NCBI GenBank assembly: GCA_035541895.1
Contig: DATKMK010000020.1
Coordinates: forward strand, 21,450-85,449
DNA: 64,000 nt
DNA from: DATKMK01 sp035541895
GTDB lineage: Bacteria > Desulfobacterota > Binatia > HRBIN30 > JACQVA1
Direction of reading: 5' to 3'
Shown piece by piece: positions 51,556 through 59,998 of this stretch (the first letter of the stretch is position 1; every line of letters starts with the position of its first letter). Position numbers and translations under genes: made by a program. A model generated the notes under the pieces. That model did no database searches, had not been told where the DNA came from, and saw only the letters and a list, made by a program, of their open reading frames with translations.

Positions 51556-52803
51556 GTGACCAAACCCGCGCCCTTGGAGAGCGCAGGCGACCTCCAGTTC
51601 GGCGAAAAGGAATTCTACCTCGACGAATTCCGCGGCCGAACCCTGGTGTTCGCGCTGCCGCTCAGCGAGTTTACCGGCGCCGAGCACTACGACGCGCTCG
51701 GCGCGATCGTCCGCGAGCTGCTGCGGAACGACACCCGGATTTTGCTGCTCTTCGGCGGCACCCGGCGAATGTCGGGCGAGCAATTGCTCCGGCGCTTGCA
51801 GCGCCGGCTCGGGCCACGCCTGTTTCGCGAAGATGTCTTGCCGCTGTTCCCCCAAATGCGCGGCCAACGCGGCCGGACGGCACCGTTTGCTCGGATCTCA
51901 GCCGAAACGCTGGCAGACGCGGGGACGGCGATCGCCATCATGTCACAGGTGTGGAACATCTTGCGCGGAGGCCCGCTGTTCGTCGGCGCCGTCGAAGATG
52001 AGGCCGCGCTGTTTCAAGTCGCCGGCACGCTGGCGCAGCGATTCGGTGTCCACAAGCTCGTCTTGGTCGAAGCCACCGGCGGCATCTGCGCCGCCGATGC
52101 CCGTGCGTTGTCCTTCATGGACGAGCCCATGCTCGCCGCCGTGCAGCACGAGGGCGAGGCCGAATGGGCCGGCTTGGCCCATCGTCGCGAGACACTGGAA
52201 GTCGCCCGAACGGCGCTCAATGGCGGCGTCGGGTCGGTCAATCTGTGTACGCTGGCGGGCTTGGCGCGCGAACTCTTCACGTACGAGGGGTCCGGGACGC
52301 TCTTCACGCTCGCCGACTATTGTCGTGTCGAGCGCTTGCGCATCGACGACTTCGAGGAAGTCGAACGCCTGATCGAGCGCGGGCAACGCGAGGGCTTCCT
52401 CAAACTGCGGAGCCCCGACGAGATCAGCGAGATTCTGCTCACTGGCTACGGAGCGACGATCAGTGTGCATCATCTTGCCGGCATCTGCGCACTGGTGACC
52501 GCACCATATGCGCCCGAGCAGGCCGGCGAGATCGTCGCCCTCTACACCGTCACACGGTTCAAGGGCGAGGGCGTCGGCGCCAAGCTGGTTCAGCGCGTGC
52601 TCGCCGACGCCGCCACGCAGGGACTGCGCTATGTGTTCGCGTGCACCACCGAAGAGCGGGCGCAGATTTTTTTCGAACGGCAAGGATTTCGCCGCGTGAG
52701 CATGGACGACGTCCCGGCCGCCAAGTGGCGCAACTACGATTCGACGCGGCTGACGCAGGTCGCAGTGTATCGCCAGGATATCGTGGCTCCACCGCGCGCA
52801 TGA
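51556..52803 (+). CDS. ArgA-like protein: amino-acid-kinase-fold domain plus GNAT domain
   Basis: In this 415-residue protein residues about 1-270 have the N-acetylglutamate-kinase fold (RILLLFGGTRRMSGEQLLRR, then HKLVLVEATGGI). Residues about 280-410 are a GNAT acetyltransferase (EVERLIERGQREGFLK, ALYTVTRFKGEGVGAKLVQR for acetyl-CoA, and FFERQGFRRV). This matches N-acetylglutamate synthase, the first enzyme of arginine synthesis. The kinase-like part is divergent and probably only regulatory. Start GTG 51556 is one choice among several. Its stop overlaps the pantothenate kinase start. Confidence 0.78.
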   Translation: MTKPAPLESAGDLQFGEKEFYLDEFRGRTLVFALPLSEFTGAEHYDALGAIVRELLRNDTRILLLFGGTRRMSGEQLLRRLQRRLGPRLFREDVLPLFPQMRGQRGRTAPFARISAETLADAGTAIAIMSQVWNILRGGPLFVGAVEDEAALFQVAGTLAQRFGVHKLVLVEATGGICAADARALSFMDEPMLAAVQHEGEAEWAGLAHRRETLEVARTALNGGVGSVNLCTLAGLARELFTYEGSGTLFTLADYCRVERLRIDDFEEVERLIERGQREGFLKLRSPDEISEILLTGYGATISVHHLAGICALVTAPYAPEQAGEIVALYTVTRFKGEGVGAKLVQRVLADAATQGLRYVFACTTEERAQIFFERQGFRRVSMDDVPAAKWRNYDSTRLTQVAVYRQDIVAPPRA

Positions 52804-53612
52804 TCATCGGCATCGACATCGGCGGGTCGACCACCGACGCCGTCTTGCTCGACGACGAAATCCGCGTGGTCTCGGTTGAAGCCAACGATCCAGTTGCGGC
52901 GGCGGCAGGCGCGCTCGGCAAGCTGGTCAGCGACCTCAATGCCCGGCTGGGTGACGTGACCGCGATTGCCGCCACCGGCGGCGGCGTCCGCAGTCTCGGC
53001 GAGCAGTTGCTCGGTATTCCGGTACACAAGGTTCCCGAAATCACCGCCATCGGCGTGGGCGGCTCGACGCTGGCTGAGAAGTCCGATGCATTGGTCGTGT
53101 CGATGGGAACCGGGACCGCCGTGGTTTCCGTCAAGAACGACAAGATCATGCACGTCGGCGGTACCGGTGTCGGCGGCGGCACATTGCTCGGCTTGTCGAA
53201 ACATCTTCTCAACGTGGCGCGGCTCGAGACGCTCGAACAACTCGCCGAACGCGGCGACTTGACCCGGATCGACCTCACCGTCGGCGACATCGCCGGCGGT
53301 CCCGTCGGCGCGCTGCCCGCCGACGCAACCGCGAGTAACTTTGGCAAGGTCACGTCGGATGCCACTCCCGAAGACAAGGCCAAGGCCCTCGTCAACATGA
53401 TCGCCGAGGTGATCGTCGTGCTCAGCGTGTCGGCCGCGCGCGCGGCCGATCATCGTGACATCGTGCTCACCGGCAAGTTGGTGCGCGTCAAACCGTTTGT
53501 CGATCGGATCAAAGCCACGCGCTTCTTGTTCGAACGCAACTTCATGATCCCGCAGCATGCCGAATATGCCACCGCGATCGGCGCGGCCCGCAGTCTGCGT
53601 GGAGCGTCGTAA
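52800..53612 (+). CDS. coaW: Type II pantothenate kinase (CoaW-like)
   Basis: A 270-residue actin-fold kinase: MIIGIDIGGSTTDAVLLDD (phosphate 1), AATGGGVRSLG, VSMGTGTAVVSV, and GTGVGGGTLLGLSKHLL followed by ADHRDIVLTGKLV. Type II kinases phosphorylate pantothenate at the start of CoA synthesis; they are resistant to CoA feedback in Staphylococcus. Start overlaps the ArgA-like stop as ATGA, linking CoA supply with acetyl-CoA-using and methylmalonyl-CoA-using neighbours. Confidence 0.85.
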   Translation: MIIGIDIGGSTTDAVLLDDEIRVVSVEANDPVAAAAGALGKLVSDLNARLGDVTAIAATGGGVRSLGEQLLGIPVHKVPEITAIGVGGSTLAEKSDALVVSMGTGTAVVSVKNDKIMHVGGTGVGGGTLLGLSKHLLNVARLETLEQLAERGDLTRIDLTVGDIAGGPVGALPADATASNFGKVTSDATPEDKAKALVNMIAEVIVVLSVSAARAADHRDIVLTGKLVRVKPFVDRIKATRFLFERNFMIPQHAEYATAIGAARSLRGAS

Positions 53613-53912
53613 ATGGCGCGGGCCTGCAGAATCATCGGGATCGTGCTCATCGCGGTCGGTCTGATCACCGCCGGGCTGTTCGCCCATCGCATCGCGCACG
53701 ACGACGACTACGCCAAGAAGGCGCTGGTCGCCAGCCGCAATCCCAATAACGACGTCTACAAACTCGAATTCGGTCTCGCCCAAATCAAGCGCGGCTTCGA
53801 CATCGTGTTTCTGTCGGGCGGTGTACTGCTGGGATTGAACGGTCTGACGCTGGCGCTACTCGGCGCCGTCGCGGGCGCGCCCGCTCCAACCCGACGGTCT
53901 GAGGACCAATGA
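53613..53912 (+). CDS. Small two-helix membrane protein, unknown function
   Basis: A 99-residue protein with helices at about 6-25 and 62-88 and a polar loop (HRIAHDDDYAKKALVASRNP) between them. I do not recognise it. The ATG directly abuts the coaW stop and its own stop overlaps the epimerase start, so it belongs to the operon. Confidence 0.65.
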   Translation: MARACRIIGIVLIAVGLITAGLFAHRIAHDDDYAKKALVASRNPNNDVYKLEFGLAQIKRGFDIVFLSGGVLLGLNGLTLALLGAVAGAPAPTRRSEDQ

Positions 53913-54313
53913 TCACCGCGGTCGATCACATCGGAATTCTCGTCCGCGACCTCGACGCCGCGCTGGCGTTCTATACACAGACGCTCGGTTTGACCGCGTC
54001 GCCAATCGAAACCCGTAGCGAGCCGCCGATCCGCATGGCGTGCGTTCAGGTTGGACCGGTGCGCCTCGAATTGATCGAAGCGGCAGATCCGGCGCGCACG
54101 ATGATTCGTTACCTGCCGCACCAAGAGCCCGGCATCTACCACATCGGCTTCCGCGTCGCTGACGTGGATACGGAATTCGCCGCGCTGCAACGCGACGGTG
54201 TCCCCGGAATCGACAGCGTGCGCGACGGCGACTCGATGCGCGTCGCCTTTCTGCATCCCGATGCCGCCCAGGGCGTGATGATCGAGTTAGTCACGCGCAA
54301 GGATGAGACCTAG
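53909..54313 (+). CDS. mce: Methylmalonyl-CoA epimerase
   Basis: A 134-residue VOC-fold protein: ITAVDHIGILVRDLDAALAFY with metal-ligand His7, then VRLELIEAAD, GIYHIGFRVADVD and VMIELVTR supplying the remaining His/Glu ligands. It interconverts (2R)- and (2S)-methylmalonyl-CoA in propionate or branched-chain catabolism. No mutase or carboxylase is in the window. Start overlaps the upstream stop as ATGA. Confidence 0.88.
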   Translation: MITAVDHIGILVRDLDAALAFYTQTLGLTASPIETRSEPPIRMACVQVGPVRLELIEAADPARTMIRYLPHQEPGIYHIGFRVADVDTEFAALQRDGVPGIDSVRDGDSMRVAFLHPDAAQGVMIELVTRKDET

Positions 54314-54854
54314 CGCACGCCTCGGATGGCTCGCGCCGGCGGCGATGGTTGTGTCGCTTGCCGCCTGCACGCACCGCCCAATGCCGCCGTCACCCCCGCC
54401 GGCACCCTCAGCGCCCGCCGCGGCCGGATTGCGAGTGACGTTGGTCTGGGCCGGACCGGCCGACCTCGATCTCTACGTCACCGGTCCTTCGTGGGAGACG
54501 GTTTACTTCGGCAATACCCCGAGCAAGAGTGGCGGCACGCTCGAACACGATGCCCGCTGCGCCGTGATCCCGAGCGATGCCAACACGCCTCAAGTCGAGG
54601 CGGTTTCCTTCGTGGAACCTGACGCCGGACATTACCGTGTGGGTGTCGACTACTTGGAAGCCTGTCGCGAGGCCGCCGGCGAGCCGGTCGGCTATCGTGT
54701 GATCACTGAATTTGCCGGCGCGCGGAATGAGTACGTTGGATTGGCGCACCACCATCAATTCGTCCCTATCGTTCTCGAATTCGACCTGCGCGCCGGCGCA
54801 CCGAACAGCCCGCTCACGCTCGTTGTGACCCAGCAACCGGAGGTGACCCAATGA
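54303..54854 (+). CDS. Lipoprotein with DUF2135-like beta domain
   Basis: A 183-residue protein with lipobox VSLAAC (Cys near 22), a Pro-rich spacer to about 42, then LRVTLVWAGPADLDLYVTGP. This start is typical of DUF2135/YfaP-like domains in envelope proteins. Two cysteines (HDARCAVI and LEACREA) may pair. The start lies 11 bases inside mce, and its stop overlaps the next start. Function unknown. Confidence 0.7.
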   Translation: MRPSARLGWLAPAAMVVSLAACTHRPMPPSPPPAPSAPAAAGLRVTLVWAGPADLDLYVTGPSWETVYFGNTPSKSGGTLEHDARCAVIPSDANTPQVEAVSFVEPDAGHYRVGVDYLEACREAAGEPVGYRVITEFAGARNEYVGLAHHHQFVPIVLEFDLRAGAPNSPLTLVVTQQPEVTQ

Positions 54855-56638
54855 GACGCACACTGCTGGCACTGTTCAGCGCCGCCAACCTGTTGGTCGT
54901 CCGGCCGGCCGCCGCCATCGAGACCGGCGTGTTTGACGGTCGGGTCGCCGATGGCGATGGCCGACCGGTCGACGGCGCGATGATCACCGCGACCCATCGG
55001 CAACTCCGGCGCGGCACCACGGTTTACAGCGATGCAACCGGTGCCTTTCGCCTGCCGCCGCTCGACCCGGGTGTGTACGACATTCGAGTGCGCCGGCTAG
55101 GCTTCCAAGATCTCGTTCAACAAGGCAGCACGCTCTCAGACGGGACACATCGACTCGATCTGGTACTGATGACCGAGACCGAGCCGCATGAATTGGCGTG
55201 GCAACTGCCGTCGAGCCTGTGGATGCCGTTGCTGTTGGCCCAACTGTCGAGTGATGAAAAGCGCGAGGAGTTCACCCGCCAGTGCACCTTCTGCCACCAA
55301 CAAGGGAGCTGGGCCACACGCGTGCCGCGCAGCGCCGAGGACTGGGACAAGATCTTCAAGCTCATGGCACGCATGGGCGGCATCATCTCGCCCGCACTGC
55401 GGGCCGAGTTGCCGCACGCGTTCAACACCGCCTACGACGAGGCGAACTACCTGCCGCAATTGCAGGACGCTCGATCGCGCGCACCGACGGCGCCGACCGG
55501 CGGTCGCACGGTCATCACCGAATGGGATCTCGGTCACCCGGCCTCGATGCAGCACGATCTCGCCGTCCACCCGGACGGGACCATTTACTCAGTGGATACG
55601 AATCAAGATCAGCTCTATCGCCTCGATCCGCGCACCAACGAACGCAAGGCCTGGGACATCCCGCGCGGTGACTCCCCGCTCGGCGGCGTCTTCAACGTCA
55701 CAGGTACATTGCTGGCCCCCAACAGCAATGCCCACGTGGCGCCGCATAGTCTGCAGGTCGGACCCGACGGCGCCATCTGGGTTACCTTGTGTCTCGGCAA
55801 CAAGGTCGGCCGCTTCGACCCTCGCACCGAGCAGTGGCAGATCATCGAACAGAAGGACGGTCTCTATCCTCACACGCTGCGCTTCGATCGCCGCGGTCGC
55901 GTGTGGTATACGCTCGCGGTCAGCAACCACGTCGGCATGATCGATCCCAAAACCGGCGAGCAGCGCACGATTCGGTTGCCGGCGCGCACCTGGGGCCAAG
56001 CCATCGCCGTGCGCGTGATGCCGATGTTCTTGTGGGCGGCAAAGTACCTGCCGATCGGCGATCAAAGCTCGAACAGTGAGGGGATGAATCTTCCGGTTCC
56101 ATACGGCATCGACATCGCAGCCGACGGCGCGGTGTGGTTCAGCCAGCTCAACGAACACCGCATCGGCCGCATCGATCCCGACAGCAATGCGATCACACTG
56201 ATCGAAACGCCGTTCCCGGGTCCGCGGCGCCTGCGCTTCGATTCGAAGGGCAATCTGTGGATTCCCGGGTTCAGCGCCGGCGTGATCGCACGCTATTCGC
56301 TCGCGACCGGAGAGTTCAAAGCCTGGAAGCTCCCGATCAACGGGGTTGAAACTCCCTACGCGCTCAACGTGGATCGACGCACCGACACCGTCTGGATTTG
56401 CGGGACCAACTCAGACACGCTCATTCGCTTCGATCCGGCAACCGAAACCTTCACGGTGTTCCCGTTACCGACGCGCGTGACCTACACGCGCGAGATCGAC
56501 TTCGACGATGCCGGTGGCGTGTGGGCGTCGAACTCGAATTTCCCGACGTGGCAGATTGAAGCCGCTGGACCGAAGGTGATTCGACTCGAACCGGATGCGA
56601 GCTCGCACGTCACACAACTGCGCGCGCAAGCCAACTGA
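54851..56638 (+). CDS. Exported heme-binding Vgb-type beta-propeller protein
   Basis: In this 595-residue protein a signal peptide (1-22) is followed by a carboxypeptidase-regulatory-like beta sandwich (about 27-108; GRPVDGAMITATH). A cytochrome-like helical segment has one heme site, C145-x2-C148-H149. A Vgb/streptogramin-lyase-like propeller then spans about 180-590 with blade motifs such as AVHPDGTIYSVDTNQDQLYR, VGPDGAIWVTLCLGNKVGR and FDSKGNLWIPGFSAG. Similar multi-domain proteins are predicted periplasmic oxidoreductases or lyases. The substrate cannot be inferred. It is the last gene of the overlapping operon. Confidence 0.82.
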   Translation: MRRTLLALFSAANLLVVRPAAAIETGVFDGRVADGDGRPVDGAMITATHRQLRRGTTVYSDATGAFRLPPLDPGVYDIRVRRLGFQDLVQQGSTLSDGTHRLDLVLMTETEPHELAWQLPSSLWMPLLLAQLSSDEKREEFTRQCTFCHQQGSWATRVPRSAEDWDKIFKLMARMGGIISPALRAELPHAFNTAYDEANYLPQLQDARSRAPTAPTGGRTVITEWDLGHPASMQHDLAVHPDGTIYSVDTNQDQLYRLDPRTNERKAWDIPRGDSPLGGVFNVTGTLLAPNSNAHVAPHSLQVGPDGAIWVTLCLGNKVGRFDPRTEQWQIIEQKDGLYPHTLRFDRRGRVWYTLAVSNHVGMIDPKTGEQRTIRLPARTWGQAIAVRVMPMFLWAAKYLPIGDQSSNSEGMNLPVPYGIDIAADGAVWFSQLNEHRIGRIDPDSNAITLIETPFPGPRRLRFDSKGNLWIPGFSAGVIARYSLATGEFKAWKLPINGVETPYALNVDRRTDTVWICGTNSDTLIRFDPATETFTVFPLPTRVTYTREIDFDDAGGVWASNSNFPTWQIEAAGPKVIRLEPDASSHVTQLRAQAN

Positions 56639-56682
56639 ATCCGTTTCGCGATCGTGGCCATCGTCTTGCTAGGGGGACGCGG

Positions 56683-57039
56683 ATGGCTCGTATTCTCATT
56701 GCAGATCGGAGTGACCCGGAGTTCAGCGCGGCGCTGGCGAAGGTGCTCTCGTTGAAAGGATTCGGCACGGTGGCGACAGCGTGCAGCAGCACCGAAGCGT
56801 TGTGGCTGCGCCTCCTCAGCGATCCGCCCGATCTCCTGCTCGTCGACGGGAAGAGCGCCGCAGAAATCTTGGAAAAAATTCGCTGCACGCCGCGGGTGCA
56901 AAATGTCCGTGTGTTGGTCGTCGACGGCGACCATCACATCGCCCAGGTCCTTCCAGGTGCGCACGGGTACATCCGCAGTCCGGCGCCGCCGCAAACCTAC
57001 GTGCAGGCCGTGCGCTCGGTGCTTTCGGCCGGAAGCTGA
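56683..57039 (+). CDS. Receiver-like protein, degenerate
   Basis: A 118-residue CheY-fold protein. The acceptor Asp55 is present (DLLLVDGKS), with acidic residues at 8 and 11 (ADRSD). The switch Thr and the conserved Lys are not found: the expected strand reads VRVLVVDGD and the usual KP is SP. Phosphorylation-driven switching is therefore doubtful; it may be a pseudo-receiver adaptor. AGGGGG precedes the start. No kinase gene is adjacent. Confidence 0.6.
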   Translation: MARILIADRSDPEFSAALAKVLSLKGFGTVATACSSTEALWLRLLSDPPDLLLVDGKSAAEILEKIRCTPRVQNVRVLVVDGDHHIAQVLPGAHGYIRSPAPPQTYVQAVRSVLSAGS

Positions 57040-57152
57040 CCTGCGTCATTACAACGCTCGGGTGGCATTGCAATAACGCGGGCAGCACGCACAGCAGCGC
57101 TGCGCGGGCAGCCCAGCTTGTGACCCTCCGGGATTCGAGCTAGTCACCAGCC

Positions 57153-58028
57153 ATGGCAGAGTCTGTGGCACCGACGCGAGTCGTCACCGACTCGATGATC
57201 GGTCTGCGCATGCCCGACATCGACCGGTGGAGTCCGCGCGTGACGGTGGTGCTCGGTCAGAACCCGAGCATGTTCACCGGACCCGGCACCAACACCTATC
57301 TCATCGGCACAAGCGACCGGCCGCTGCTGCTCGACACCGGGCAGGGTGTACCGAGCTACCTGCCGTTGCTCGAACGAGCTGTCCGAGAGCGGAACGCGGC
57401 CGGTTTGCAGGAAATCGTCCTCACTCATGCGCATCCCGACCACGTCGGCGGGGTGCCGGCGATTCAGCAACGATTCGGGCCGTTGCGCGTTTCAAAGAAA
57501 CCGGGGCCAGGGCGCGATCCTGAAATGTCCTTCGACCCGATCGATGACGGCGCCGTGATCGCCACCGACGGTGCCACGCTCACCGCGCTGTGGACGCCGG
57601 GACACGCACGCGATCACCTCTGCTTCTATCTCGAAGAGGAACGCGCGTTCTTCACCGGTGACAACGTCCTCGGCGCCGGCACCACCGTCATCAGCGACAC
57701 CGACGGCGATCTCGGCGACTACTTGCGCTCGCTGCGCCGATTGCTCGAATTCGACCTAGACGTGATCTACCCGGCCCACGGCCCGATGATTCGCAACGCA
57801 CGCGCAAAGGTTGAGCAATACATTGCGCATCGGCTGCTACGGGAAGAGCAAGTGCTCGACGGCCTGCGAGCCGGCATCACCGAGGTGCCGGCGTTGGTGA
57901 AGCGAATGTACGCCGACGTGCCGGAGGCGCTGCACCCGGCCGCCGCGATGTCGGTCCGCGCGCACTTGCGCAAGCTGGAGAAGGAAGAGCGAGTCGCCAC
58001 CGATGGTGCCGCGTGGCATCTCAGGTGA
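57153..58028 (+). CDS. Metallo-beta-lactamase-fold hydrolase, LACTB2-like
   Basis: A 291-residue protein with THAHPDHVGG for zinc, DTGQG, TPGHARDHLCFYLEE, FFTGDNVLG and YPAHGP completing the metal site. A C-terminal winged-helix-like region (about 215-290) ends the protein. The LACTB2 branch includes RNases and thioester hydrolases, so substrate remains open. It begins 113 bases after the receiver gene; that gap shows nothing definite. Confidence 0.85.
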   Translation: MAESVAPTRVVTDSMIGLRMPDIDRWSPRVTVVLGQNPSMFTGPGTNTYLIGTSDRPLLLDTGQGVPSYLPLLERAVRERNAAGLQEIVLTHAHPDHVGGVPAIQQRFGPLRVSKKPGPGRDPEMSFDPIDDGAVIATDGATLTALWTPGHARDHLCFYLEEERAFFTGDNVLGAGTTVISDTDGDLGDYLRSLRRLLEFDLDVIYPAHGPMIRNARAKVEQYIAHRLLREEQVLDGLRAGITEVPALVKRMYADVPEALHPAAAMSVRAHLRKLEKEERVATDGAAWHLR

Positions 58029-58044
58029 ATGAGGAACGACCGCG

Positions 58045-59901
58045 ATGATCTCGGCGCGGCGGGTCGTCTTCTCGCTGTTCGTGATCGTGCCGTTGTGGGC
58101 AACGGGTGCGCGCGCGCGCGAGGTGTTGATTCCGGTTCGTCTCGACCTGCCCTTTGTCCGACAGGCCCTGGTCCAGCAGATCTATACGCTACCGGGTGAG
58201 CGCGCCAAGATTTTCGACGATGGCCACGGCTGCGGCTGGCTCGATCTGTACGAACCGCAAGTCGATGAAGCCGGCGGGGCGTTGCGCATCGTCAGCCGCG
58301 GCGACGCCCGTATCGGCACCACCATCGGCGGACCGTGCCTCGTCCTGACGGAGTGGAAGGGTTTCGTCGAGGTCCGCCAAGAGCCGCAACTCGATGCCGG
58401 CAACCGCGTGCTCACATTCAAGGTCGTCGATTCGAACATCTACGACGAGAAACACGAAAAGCGCCTCACCAGCGGCAAGCTCTGGGACCTGGTCAAAGAC
58501 TACGTGCACCCGCGCCTGGAGTCGTTGCGCATCGATCTCAATCAACCCTTCAACGAGCTACGCGAATGGCTGCCGCTCATTTTGCCGGGAAGCGCCGAGC
58601 GGGTGGAACGGCTGGCGTCTTCAATAACTTTGCGCGATCCGCGCATGAGCGAGGGGAAGCTCGCCGTCACGATCGCCTTCGACGTTGAGCCGCGCGCGCC
58701 CACCGGCGGGCCGACACCGGAGCCCACTCTCACCGCCGCCGAGCTGAACGCGTGGCAAACCAAGTGGCAGCAGTGGGATGCGTTTCTCACTTTCATCGTC
58801 AAGCGATTCGCCCGCGATACCAGCGGCGACCTCCATCGCGCCGTCCTTGATGTGTTGCTCGACGGGCGCTACGAGCTCCTCGAAGCGCTCATACCGCCGT
58901 TTCCCGGCGCGCCCGATCCGGTGCCGGGATTTTTCGTCACGACCTGGGAGCGGCTTGCACCAGTCTTGCGGCAAACCGCCTCCGGTCTGCCGGCCGAGAC
59001 CGCCTTGCAGTACACCAGCTTCATCGCCGCCGGCGACGCGCTCGCCGCCCTCAAGGACCTCGGCCCCGATCTCGGCCTGGACATCTCCGCCGACGGCCTC
59101 CGGCGTCTCGCGCGCATCGTGGCGCCAACTGCAGCGGAAGACCCGGTTGCCTTCAGCACCGACATTGATCCAGACCTTCGCACCGCCCTGGGGTTCGGCG
59201 CGCCAATTCCACCGCCCGAGATTCCGACCGACGTCGAGATCGACCTATCCGACCTTCGCCGGAATGACTACCTGTTCAACTGGCTCATCGCTCCTGCCTA
59301 TGCTGCAATCGCTCCCGACGTCGTCGGCAAGCTCAATCGTTGGGCTCCGACGCGCGCCGACGTCGATGCCTATCTCCCACTGGTGCGTCAGCTGTTGCAG
59401 CACGTTGGGGAGCAAACACTCACCTCCAGCGACCTCGCGCCGGATTTCCAGACGGTGTACCGCAATCTCGTCTTCGCCACCGCGTGGCAAGAGAGCTGCT
59501 GGCGCCAGTTCATCCGTAGCGGCGGAAAGCTCGTGCCGCTCAAGTCCCCCGTCGGTTCCGTCGGCATGATGCAGGTGAACCAGCACGTCTGGCGCGGCGT
59601 CTACGACCTCAAGGGCCTGCTCGGCGACATTCAGTACAACGGACGCGCCGGCAGCGAGATCTTGATGCGCTATCTCGACGACTACGCCATCGCCAACGAC
59701 GAACACAAACAACCCGGCGGCATCGATAATCTCGCGCGTGCCACCTACGCGATCTACAACGGCGGCCCCGGTCATCGCTCTCGCTATCGCGCCAAGAAAC
59801 CCAAGCCTGCGCTCAAGAAGATCGACGACCTGTTCTGGGAGAAGTACCGCGCGGTTCGCGACGGCAACGAAATGAACGTCGCCTCCTGCTACGGCGACTG
59901 A
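58045..59901 (+). CDS. Exported lytic transglycosylase with long unique N-terminal region
   Basis: A 618-residue protein with a signal peptide (1 to about 25). About 420 residues of unrecognised sequence follow; the first part (IPVRLDLPFVRQALVQQIYT) is beta-rich and the middle is helical. A C-terminal SLT-like domain (about 465-600) follows. Catalytic Glu is in ATAWQESCWRQF, then SVGMMQVNQHVW and YAIYNGGPGH. It should cut glycan strands in the periplasm. The SLT domain is more divergent than that at 1796-3826. Confidence 0.8.
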   Translation: MISARRVVFSLFVIVPLWATGARAREVLIPVRLDLPFVRQALVQQIYTLPGERAKIFDDGHGCGWLDLYEPQVDEAGGALRIVSRGDARIGTTIGGPCLVLTEWKGFVEVRQEPQLDAGNRVLTFKVVDSNIYDEKHEKRLTSGKLWDLVKDYVHPRLESLRIDLNQPFNELREWLPLILPGSAERVERLASSITLRDPRMSEGKLAVTIAFDVEPRAPTGGPTPEPTLTAAELNAWQTKWQQWDAFLTFIVKRFARDTSGDLHRAVLDVLLDGRYELLEALIPPFPGAPDPVPGFFVTTWERLAPVLRQTASGLPAETALQYTSFIAAGDALAALKDLGPDLGLDISADGLRRLARIVAPTAAEDPVAFSTDIDPDLRTALGFGAPIPPPEIPTDVEIDLSDLRRNDYLFNWLIAPAYAAIAPDVVGKLNRWAPTRADVDAYLPLVRQLLQHVGEQTLTSSDLAPDFQTVYRNLVFATAWQESCWRQFIRSGGKLVPLKSPVGSVGMMQVNQHVWRGVYDLKGLLGDIQYNGRAGSEILMRYLDDYAIANDEHKQPGGIDNLARATYAIYNGGPGHRSRYRAKKPKPALKKIDDLFWEKYRAVRDGNEMNVASCYGD

Positions 59902-59998
59902 GCAGCGGCGAAGACAAGGCGAGTCCGTCAACCTCATTGCTGACCATTGCCATTCGTGCGCACTGGTTTCGGTTACACGGTTCGCGTAGAGAAGCCGC

